Source: Phallusia mammillata
Taxonomy: Eukaryota > Chordata > Ascidiacea > Phlebobranchia > Ascidiidae
Reading direction: 5' to 3'
Assembly (NCBI GenBank): GCA_003260075.1
Contig: QLIY01000289.1
Coordinates: 30,457-94,456, forward strand
Length of the DNA stretch: 64,000 nucleotides
Shown: positions 34,001 to 45,700 of the stretch, one piece after another
Layout of the letters: every line of letters begins with the position of its first letter
Numbering within the stretch: position 1 is the stretch's first letter
The notes under the pieces: generated by a model
What the model saw: only the letters and a program-made list of their open reading frames with translations
What the model was told of the DNA's origin: nothing
The model's database searches: none
Program-made: the position numbers and the translations under genes

Positions 34001-37000
34001 TGGTCTTTGACCCAACAAAGACAAACTCATTAGGAAACTTTTGTTCACATAAGAATTATGAGAATATCAAATTCACATCATAGGTACACTAGACACAGAA
34101 TTGTAGCTTTAGTAAAAAACATCTGTTTAATAAAATGAATGCGTTTTATTCTACTTCGCTGGCAATTTGTTTTTTACTAAATTCCCAACACTTTTTTGAC
34201 TTTGCAATTTTATTCAATTATCTTTTTGAACCTAGACTTCATATCTATGAAATTTATATGTTTTTTGTGTCTATTTTGGGGCAATTTCGAACATCAAGTG
34301 GTTGTTTAACTTTTAGTTAACTAGACTAGTGAATTTTCTTAAAAATTTAACTTTGTGTTGAAGATTTAGTCTGGAACAGGTTCATGTACAATTTGACCAA
34401 AAAGGTTACACATGTTTGTTGTTTCTCACAAATTCATTGATTTAAAAATAAACACCCAAGCCTTAACTGTTTTTATTTATTTAACATGTTTGAATTGTAT
34501 TTTAACTGTTATTTTTTTTACCAGCCAAATTCACCAGTGTCAATTACCACACCTGACAATTTATTGACTTCACCGTCCACAAATCAGTATTTTAACCAAC
34601 ATCTTATATTGGAGACTTCGTTACATGTAGATATCGATAGAATTGACTTGCATATATGTGATGATGGTTCTGATAACACAGAAGGTATGTTAAATCAGCA
34701 TGAATTCATTCAGTTTGTATAAAATATATACATATGAAATCGATTATTTGATTGTTTCTTTTAAAAAGTCTAAGTATTTTTGTTGTTGATTTTTTTCCAT
34801 GGAAAATCAAGAATTTTTTTTGCAGACGATTCTTATGTTTTTTATCAGAATAAGTTCATTTTTAACATTAGGTTTAATTTTGGATAAGAAATTGCCATGC
34901 AATTCACCAAAATATGCAATTAATCAGATTTGTGTGCAAAAACAACTGGTCTACTTTAGTATAACTTTTGCAGTCATTGGTTGAGGCAAATTTGTAAAAC
35001 ATTTTATTTAGGGAGATAAAAAAATGCTTGTACTTAATATTCATCTATGTGTCTGAAGCAATACTACTTTTGTTACATCACCATGGTTGTGTGTTTAGCG
35101 ACATACAAGAAAGTGGTAGAAGGTGGAGCAATACTTATTACACTTTATTCTGTACAAGTCGATCATTATCCTAATCACCAAGCTGGTAAGAAAAACAACT
35201 TTTTAATCGGTGTAACCCTGTTGCAAAACAAGTTATCAATTGTCGAATGACATTCTTAGACTGTTAAATAATCCATTTTGTATTCATTTTGTTTTACTGA
35301 AACTGAAATACTTTGAGTAGGTAATGTAGAGTTGGCTTAACTGTTGCTGGGTTGTATACAAGTGTTGTAAACCTTTTTTTGTCTAATTTTTTATTAAAAA
35401 TTAATAAGAGCGCGAGTCCCGGAAAGATTCCCGTCGTGGGTTTGAATCCCACCGCTGGCTAAATTTTTATAGCCTACACCTTGCCATATGGTGGTGAATG
35501 CTTGGTGACCGGCTGATATTCGATATGGTACCTTCAATGGGCCTGGCGTATTGTGATTTGAAAATTAATAAAGATACTAGAGAGAAAAATATTACAGTTT
35601 TTCAGTGAAATAATCGATATTTTGAAATATAGGTCAATCATAATTGTTTTCTACAAAAAAACTTTCAAATGTTATCTGTGCTAAATCTCAAACATTTTAG
35701 GTAAAACACAATGTTATGTGAGACTTTGAATATGAATTGAAAAGTTTGCAATTCTCCATTATACAGTGGCCAATTTTTTTATAATATACATATGTTGTTT
35801 TTCAGGTAAGAGTCGCAAACATTTTCGTCAGTACAGTGAAATTGCATCATCCAGGGATAAGTGGGCCGAGGAAAATATAAATAAATTTCGAAAAGATTTT
35901 GTCGAACTAAAGAAGGCTGCTATGGCAACGGGACAGTTGGGTATGTAGACATTTGCATGTTAAATCATAAACATTGTGTTTTTATTGGTACTTAATAATT
36001 TGCAAACGTCAAAGCCAATTCCGAAAAATAAACAACAGGATGTTGTTTTTGTTTTCCGATTGTTTTCAATAGCAAGCCAGCACATTAAAAGCGTTATTTG
36101 CCAAAATAAGCCAAATGTTCTATTTTGTCTGTAGTATAATATACTGCATGTTACTGCATGGTATACCACATGAAAGCACTGATGGTTAGAGCTATTTGGT
36201 TTGGGTGATGGTTTGTAAATGAAATAACACTACAATCTGCTCTCACTCCCCATATTGTAAGCAGTAGCATGTGCAGTATTTAGTATCACCCCTATTTTGT
36301 TTTCATTTAGAGTTTAGACAAAAGCATTCGATTGGTTTATGTGAACGAACATTATACAATACATTTTTGTGTAATGCAGGTTCTGGACAAAACTCCAAAC
36401 TGCAGGAAAGTTGTTTCATTGTGCGACTTGGTGATCTGGAAGTTGGACAGGTAAACAAATTCTAACAAACCTCTTTCTGTGTATAACATGTGCCTACATT
36501 CCTCCGAGGTATCTGGTATTAATGCAGCCAGCTTTACAATACCCGCCCATTATAAGTTAATGATTGAAGAGACATTTTTGACATAAAAATGCCACTTCAA
36601 AATATTGACACCTGTTGTTACTGAGTTACCTGTACAGCATTGATTTACAGACAGAAATGCAATTTAAGTTGAGTTTACATGATTTTTCAAAAAATGTGTC
36701 TTTCTATTTTGTGTTGTTGATGTAGGTCTCTTCCTCTTCTGACAAGGAAAGGTCAAATGACAAAATCATCTCGTCCCAGCGCAAGGAGCTATTGCTTCCT
36801 GATGACATGCCACTAGGCTGCGCTATAGTGACTGATTATTTTTTCCCCGACGGACGGGACTACCCAGGTAAATTGTAGTGACCTTTTTTATACCTTGTCA
36901 TAAAATACCAACATTTTTATGGGTCCCCTTTCCTAAATCTTGATTTCTGTTTTTTTTTCTGCCGTGAAGTTTGTCAATGCACTTAACCCCGAAATCTTTG

Positions 37001-39695
37001 GTGGATTTAAATGAAACTTTCACAGATGGTAAAATGGGTCAATTTTTTAAACAACGGCCAAAATGGATAAAATCTGGACAATTTGTTCATCTTTCCATTT
37101 ATAGGTGTCGATTGTTGTGTTCTAAAAATAAAAATACATGCAGTTTAAAAATATCCAATGCCTATATTTCCAACCAGCACCCCATAATAACATTTTCCTG
37201 CGGGTAAATGCTCCTCTGGTCCGTGCGCACTGGCCCTCGCTTCTGTGGTGCAACCAGCTAGCTCTCTCCACCATCCGATCTGTACAGAAGATGTTGGAAG
37301 ACCTGGGAATCATCATAACAAGTGACGACCAACAGGAGGAAGATCATGTTGACATAAGGATCGAAACTTTGATGCCTAAAGTGAGTAAAATACTTTTTTG
37401 TGATCTTTTGTTTGTTTCAAGTCAAGTTTTGTTTCCATTGTTACCTTGAATTTGCCATTGTTAACGGTTTAGTAAAATACCTTTGAAAGACTGTGCTCTT
37501 ATCCTGTGGTGGGATTTAAATTTTTTCTCAGCCGCTTACATCACAGAAGTCATATTTTTTCGCCAGTTCTGTTGCAAAAATTCCATTGACAGTAACAAGT
37601 AATGCTAACCAGTCTCATAAAATCTCATAAAATTTCGTGAGACGGTTCTGTAGAACCAGTGCGAACTGGCTGAATCCCACCACTGCTCTTATCTATGTGG
37701 AACAAAGTGGAAAATATAAATGTAAAAAGTGCCGATTTTCTTCCTCATTTTTCTTTGAAACTTTTTTTTTTAATATTTGAAAACAATTGGTTCCTAATAT
37801 GTTTGTTTATGTTCACCATTTTAAAGTAATTTTTGCAATTTATATTTGTTGCCTAAATAATCGGACAAAGACAATTCCATGTTAACAACACGGTTGTTTT
37901 TTGTAGATTTTCATTCCATCTGCTATGAATAAAGATGATTTAAACACTCCTGAGGGAATTGAAATCCAAATCTCACAAGCAACTGGTAAATAACACAACA
38001 TATTACTCCTTGGAATGTCTAAATGTTCGACCCTTTTTGTGCTAATAAAAACTTTTTTCAGTGACAAATTGTAGAAACGGAAACAATTGCTCAAGAAAGT
38101 CTTTGACAAAACTGCTTGAAACAATCGAAGCTTCATTTATTGCAAGGTCAGCATTTTCACCATTATATCAATGCTATACATATTGTCAACACAAACAACA
38201 ATATTAACAACATGTCATATCCTACATTTTATTTGTTATGTATATATGTCTGTATTTGTTGTTTGTTTGTTGATACTTAAACCTGGTAAAATACAAAGCA
38301 ATTTACTTGATACTTTTTGCCAGATAAATGTAGTAAAATGTTGTTATGTATATATGTCTGCATTTGTTGTTTGTTGATGCTTAATTGTGGTAAAATGCAA
38401 ATACAAAGCGATTTGCTTGCGCTGTAAACTTTTTGCCTCATTAAAAAAAAACTGAAAGCATAACAATGTATGTTATTCTAGTTAATACCTGATTTTAATG
38501 TAATTTTACCATTTAGCAATCCATCCTCATTTCCACATGAAGTTGGTCATGACCTTGATTTTCTTCACAAGTGCTTTCAAGGTCATGCAAAGGGCGACGA
38601 CATCCCTGTTAAACTTGCTGTAGATTCAGCTTGTCCAAGATTAACAAGTGGGTTCCAATTGCGATATGTTTAGAGCTCATTGCAAAAATGATATTTAATC
38701 AAATCTTTTCATGGCCTACATTGCTTAACACACTCACATTTTGTACTTTGCTACTTCAAGTATCTAAGCTCTTTGCAATTAAGCAACTAATAAACTTTTT
38801 GCTAGTGTTTGCCATCAAAGAAATGGTTTTCCGTTTGAACTTTTGCTGCCAGACATAATTTAAACTCAATACCTCTGGCAATTGCATTTTTTACTAATTA
38901 TTTAATGTCCTGTGTAGATCACCTTTCATGGCAAATATGACACACATATATCAGTCTAACAATGCATAGATATTAAGAAATTAAAATTGTAGACACAAAA
39001 ACACTTAAACATACCCAAATGCATATGGGTCTGTAGTATAAGTTTCACAACGTTAAAGTATGTAATGCCATTTCCATCATTGCAAACATTTAATAACTTT
39101 CATTTACACCAGGTGCTGCGCTGAAAAGGAAAGCTCTACATGATGTTTGGTCGGTGTGGCTTCGTCAAGTTTGGGTCGATTTTATCATGAAATCTCCACC
39201 CAGTAATAAAAATGAGAACAATTCTCCATCGAAACAACCAAGAACTTTACCGTTTATCGATTCCTTACCAATATCAATGTGGATTTCTAAAAATAGCGAC
39301 TTTGTGACAAAAACAAATTCCGAAGATACAAATATAACATCCTCGCCAAAGCATAGCGAAATATTACTAAATAGTGATCCTTTGCAAGCAGATGAGTATG
39401 ATGTTATAACAATCGAAAGTCACGATCACGTGATTGCATATGATCAAGGTCGAAAACCACAGAAAAGTTCAAGGGTCAAACCCGCAGCCTCCCTGATTGC
39501 AAATTCTTTGCCGCAATCACCAACTTCTACCTCTTCGTTGTCATCAAGTGATGTGAGTCAGCAAGTTGACGATGACTCGGCAGAAAGCGAAGACCGGAAA
39601 TGTCGACGCAAAAACAAGAAACTGCTGGAGTTTTATCGAGGTACCATAGAAGGTTTGTCGTGGCTGTTGTTTCTATCTGCATGCTCAAAATCTGT

Positions 39696-39766
<71 letters not shown>

Positions 39767-42700
39767 ACTGATTCTGGACTTTTTTCATAGTTACTAATAA
39801 CACAAAACTTTTCTAGTAACTCTTCAATTTTCAATATAATTATCACACTCACATGAAATCCATAAAAATTGACACGGATTGGTTTGCAGTGTTCACCTTA
39901 AGTTAAATATTTTTGCCAGAAATTCGTTTGAAACTTTAGCGTAAAAATGACATGAGCATTATATAAATTCTTACTGAAGTACAAAAAACCTTGGTTAAAC
40001 CGAATATTAGTCTAATTTGTACCAAACTCAATAAAATGGTTTGTTATGTAGTTAGACTTTAACTAATCGACACCGGTTTGTCTGGATCTTCGCCTAATCA
40101 GCACAAATATTTGAACCAAGGCTTGCTGTATATTTATAAAACTGACCCCAAAGATTATGCACTTTGCACATCCTAGAAAAACCTCTATTAGTTGAGCACC
40201 TCTGTTTCTTGTAGTTTGGTAATTTTGTTTGGTGTTAGTAATAGATTTTGTGTGAAAATGTGATGTTTTTCTTGGAAATTCTGGACATGTTTGCACACAA
40301 TTTGTAAATACCTCTTTTATTGTGTGATTTAGAGTCTCCAATTGAACCTATACCACCTACAGCCTGCACTGCAATGAATGGTCCAGCCTCCACATACATT
40401 CTAGTTGACACAGACAGTGTGAGTAGCATATACTTAAACATTCCAGTTTACACTTCTAACTGTCACTCCATTACTTTTCTCAGATTTTACTTTTATGCCC
40501 AAAAGCAGCATACATTGTATCTTTTTTGTCACTAAATATGGGCTCAAAGAGAAATGCTGTCAAAATCATGTCAGAGACCCAAACAGATACTTTATTGCAT
40601 ATGTGTTCAATATCCGTATTTTTGTCACTTGCACACTATATCAGAAAATTGTGTATTATGAAGAGATTTTTATTAAAAATTTTCCATTTGTTTAATCCAT
40701 TTTTTGTGACATAATTGTGTTCATTTTTTTGTTTCCAGCCCCTCCGAATTATGTTGGATCATTATCAGTTTCAATTTCTTCTGCGCTTGGCCGAATCGAT
40801 ACAGGGAATTGGAGAGAAAGTCTACAATGACACAGATGCTATATTTTCAGACAAATCCTCTTCTTCAGGGACTTTGAACACCAGGTTTGTGTATTCAAGT
40901 TAATCATAAACATAACTGCCAAAGTACTGGTGCATATAGAATACGTCATGCAGATATTTCAACAGACAACAGAGATTGTTGAAATGTCTGCATGATGTAT
41001 TCTATATACAGCAGTACTTTGGTAGTTATGTTTATGATTAAATTACTTTTTAAGTCTGTGTATAGTGTTCCTTGTGAAGTAAAGTTTTGTTACAAAAACA
41101 ACCGTTTTCTCAATAAATTTTCTGCCTAAAAATGACATCAATGGTTTAAATAAGATTTTCTAAACAAAAAAATGTCATGTAGCAAGGTATTCAACTTAAA
41201 AATCAGTGATTATATTATTTATTCTAGAATAGATAACAAAAAGTAATTTCAAATCCATTTCTTTGCAGCACTTTTAGCCCACTTCAGCAAACCCCGGGTG
41301 CACCAGCGATGTCAAGTGGTGTAAGAGTCCAACTTCCTGATGCAAGTATTTATCTCGTACTTGAACCATCACCAGATGGCGATGTGGAGACTGTGTCAGA
41401 ATCCGAAAGTCAACAATCAGCGGTCTCACCTCCAAGTAAATATTTTTATTTGACTACATCATCTCCATTAACGATAAATTTTCTCTTAGGCTTCGTGCTA
41501 GGTATATATGGTATTGCTTCAAGCTTACACAAACATGCTAAAAGTTTTTGATTTTTACCGGTTAAAATGTTTAAGGATTTGGCATTTTGTAAAGGCACTA
41601 TTATACAATGAAACAGTTTTTCATGGTGTATAAACACTACAAAAAGGTTAATAACATGTACAATTTCCCTTTTTTCTCTTGATCACAATTCTCACTAATT
41701 TTTGCAATTACTCAGAATATGCCATTGGCAATTGTCTGCAGTACATGCAATTCTTCATTGCAATTACACTTTGTAATATTTTAGGTCCCATCACGTCAAA
41801 CCCTCTAATGAGCCCCACAATTCAACCTTTGACCCCAGCTCCATCAGAGTGCAGCTCTTCGGACACAGTTAGCATTCTCGGTGATGACACATCTCTCATG
41901 GGATTTCCGGTGGGGCGATATCCTAGCGAAGACAGGGGGGGGGGCTTTAGGTCCCATCTCATCGAACCCCCTAATGAGCCCCACAACTCAACCTTTAACC
42001 CCAGCTCCATCAGAGTGCAGCTCGTCGGACACAGTTAGCATTCTCGGCGATAACACATCTCTCATGGGATTTCCGGTGGGGCGATATCCTAGCGAAGACA
42101 ATGTGGTTCCTAATTCTGTGCCAACCGAAAGGGCATCTTTACCCCCTTCCCCTACTTATGGTAAGTTAGGATATTCAAGCCTCAGCATATTACCCTGATG
42201 AAGACATCCTGAATGAGGCATCGAAATGTTGGATGATTTGTTTATATTTGCCGGTTTAGCAAAAAGAAAGTTTATGGAACATGTTTGGCTACAACACTAT
42301 GTCCATTCAAGCCGTTTTTCTCGTAGAGTTTGTAACTTAAATTAGCTGCAGACAGTACACACTGTTTTAACCTATAAAATACCATTAGTGCAGTTAGTGA
42401 CAAAACATCAACCATTTAGGCCAGTAGTTTTGTTGTGTAAGGAATCTCCCGCAGACAATAGAATGTTGAAAAGAAAGATTCTTGCTTCTGATCAGTTGAA
42501 TGGGGGGGGGGTAAAGTTTGAGAACCACTGATTTAGGCCATTGGTTCTTAACCTGTGGGTAATAAACCCAAGGGTGCAATTAAATATATTTCAGAGGGTA
42601 AATACATCATCACTTTATATTTCTGTGATGTCATAGGTTTGGTTTTTAATGTGGTTAAAAAAATATTTATATCATTTACTTAATTGCATACAATACAGCT

Positions 42701-45700
42701 GAAACACTTTTGTTGTGTAAGGAATCTCCCGCAGACAATAGAATGTTAAAAAGAAAGATTCTTGCTTCTGATCAGTTGAATTTTTAGACTGTTTCATAAA
42801 AAAAAGAGGTACAAAGCAGAAATGATTTCTTTAAATCGATAGAAATATATTTATTACATACAATATGGGTGAAAACATTTGGTGCTCAATTGTGTTTATT
42901 TTTAGGCAGGAAACGGGGCAACACAGATCCTGCGAAAGCGATCAGAAGAAAAGCTGACGATCGATTGCTGACCAGGTTTAAGGATTTGAACGGAAGTCCC
43001 CTGACAAGCAGCACGTCGTGTGAAAATGTATCCACCAGGTGCGTTGATTTTGTGGTCTGGACATATAGTCTGTGTTCAGAGTCTACACAAATCATGATGT
43101 GAATATGGTCAAGCTTGTATTTGACAAACTCTGGATTTCAGCACTTATGGCACCAAACATATTTTATGTCATAATTCATTGTCAGTTGTATAGTTTGTTG
43201 ATTTAAACATTTTGATATTGACCCAATTTAATTCGGTCAAGCCTCAGAAATACTGGGGGCTTAAAGTAATTATGATATCCTGCAAAGATGAAGTCCATGG
43301 ATAAAAGTTCAAGTAATAGGGTTATTAGGCAGATGATTTGATCATTAAATCTTAAATGTTTCTGATTTCAAATTTCGAAATCACTTCTGTCTAATGAAAT
43401 TTACCGGTTAATGACAAAAAGTTAAAAATAAAAGAAATAAAAAACAATTTTTATGACTCAGCAAATCTTCAACGATGACTAGCAGCGGTTATGACACTGC
43501 ATCTTTCGACTCATCCATAAATTCCTTTGTTTCATCACAAGAAGATGAGTGTACATCCATTACATCAAGCAACAGCAGCGACAACCAGTTTGTCTTACTT
43601 GAGTTCGATCCACCAAACCCAAAACCACCAACTACTAAACCAGAATCCAACAACAATAGTTCCATGAAATCCGATTTGTAAGCTGATGCATTTTATTTGC
43701 TGAATTGTGCATATTTTAATCCATTGCAAATGCCTGAGTGCTGTGGGGTACCGGCTCATTGGGAAATGTTACTGGGTCATGCAGATAAAATCTGTTATGT
43801 AACAACAAGGACAAAATTTGGGTGTAATTTACTACTAGATAGTTGTATCTTACTTGCACCTCTAGTCAAATGACTGCTAGCTATGACCAATCAGCACACA
43901 CTCAATTTTAGTATATTAGACTTGTCGTAACAGTAAAAAACTCTTAACCTGTTTTGAAAATTATAGTACACCAGGCCTATTAAATGCGTCATACCGAACC
44001 AAGTATATTAAATGCCTTTGTTATAATGCCTTTAATAGGCCCAGTGTACTATGATGTATATATGAGTATGCCGTTGTGACCAGTCTAAATGAGGGCTTCA
44101 GGGCTAATCTAAATTTGTTGAATTTAAAATTTGAATTATAATAAAAGAAGTAGGTTCCCAATGGGAACTTCCCATAGTTGTATTAAAGTTCCATATCATC
44201 TCAAATCTAAAAATATTTTGTATTTTACAGACTTTACCCATTAGCAGTTACTTATCTACTAATTTAATTGCAAATGTTATTTTAGGCAATCACTTGTAGT
44301 TGACGAACCAACAACTATGGCCGACTCACAAATAACTGTAGTTGAAGAAAATGGGACAGATTTTTCGTCTTCGGAACAAAGTTTATCCCCCATTCATCAG
44401 GGAGTCCAAGTACCTGAGGATGTGAAAGTAAAACTTGGTTCTGAAAAGGTGAAATACCCAGTTAATGTTGTATGTGTTTGACTGGCATATGAATTTCATT
44501 GTTTTCACCTATTTTTGGGGGAATAAACTACGTCTCTTGATTCTTTAACATAAAAAGAATAAACTTTTCTGAATGAACAAAATGTTGCTACAACGTTTAT
44601 TTAGTCTTTATTGATCTGGCAATGTACTAGTTGATTGTAAATTACATTTTTAATCACATAAAATGTGCCATTTATGGTGTAGAATCGTCATTTATGCACT
44701 GCTTGCACATTTTTATCGTAAAACTTTTTATGCTCTCTGAAAATAAAATCATAAATGTAAGACACACTGATCATTAATATTGTTGCATTTTCAAATGTGA
44801 CACAATTTAAATACTTGTAAGTGCATAACTACAATAAATATGTGGTTCCTAAATTGTGTTTCTATTATTCTCTTTTAAATCCTTTTGTTTTCAGGTCTCA
44901 GTGTTGCAAATAGCTGCCAATAGTAGAGTTGAATTGTGCGTGGACGCTTGTGGAGACAATGTCAGTGTTAAGGTTGTTGCACACCGGGTGGCACTAAACG
45001 AACTCGGAAACATGACACGAGATGGCGCTGCTGCTCTGTTGTCAGCACCAGGTAAATTTAAATTATCATACTGGGCAAAAACTTTGTCGAATAGTCAATG
45101 GCGCTCTAATCTTAAATAAAGACAAAAAACCTAAACGGGATTTAGACTAGGGATTGACAGATTAACATTTACTGATTACTGGTCAATCTGACGAACCCCT
45201 ACTACGAAGGTGACATGCGCAGCATACGAGGCAGGCGACAGTGATTATGATTTGACTGTCAACGGGTTTACCACTGACCCTGTGTAACTTGATTGATAGA
45301 GCGCGAGTCCCGGAAAGATTCCTGTTCTGGGTTCGAAGCCCACTGCAGACTAGATTTTTTAATTTGCCTTTTGGGAATGCTTGGTGACTGGCTGATAAAG
45401 CATAACACCTTGAATGGGCCTGGCGTACTGTGATTTCAATTAGAATTGCAGGTTTGGTTACACAATGTTCCGTTTTTTGGAAAAAAGCAAATGCTAAAAT
45501 GGTCTTGTGTATTTTTTATGTAGTAGCAAACATTTCACATTGCAGGGAAAATAAATCATTCTGATGTCCCTTCATTTCCTGCTGTTCGAATGCGAATCGA
45601 CTCAGGACCAAATGCATCTCGTTTCTCTCAAGGGGGGGGGGAGCATTTTATAAATTTAATTGCAGGTTTAGTTTCACAATGTTATGTTTGTGGACTAAAG

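Larger units (their letters stand above)
34525..39640 (+). other. BLTP3: BLTP3 exons 9-18
   Basis: Exons: 34525-34684, 35099-35185, 35806-35940, 36380-36450, 36726-36867, 37178-37380, 37907-37985, 38062-38146, 38517-38647 and 39113-39640. The end of exon 18 could also be 39652, which is the same phase and adds four residues. Conserved pieces are GGAILITLYSVQVDHYP, LGCAIVTDYFFPDGRDYP and FLRVNAPLVRAHWPSLLW. A long gap follows at 39696-39764, so a small exon could be lost there, although exon 18 joins exon 19 in phase without one. Confidence 0.85.

Noticed and set aside
39600..39797. Glycine-rich C terminus for BLTP3
   Set aside because: The run at 39696-39764 is filler; exon 18 ends earlier (39640 or 39652) and continues in exon 19 in phase.
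42190..42240. Third hammerhead-like core (CTGATGA ... GAAA)
   Set aside because: The segment between the motifs pairs through GATG/CATC and CCT/AGG, which uses core bases, so the hammerhead layout is not kept.
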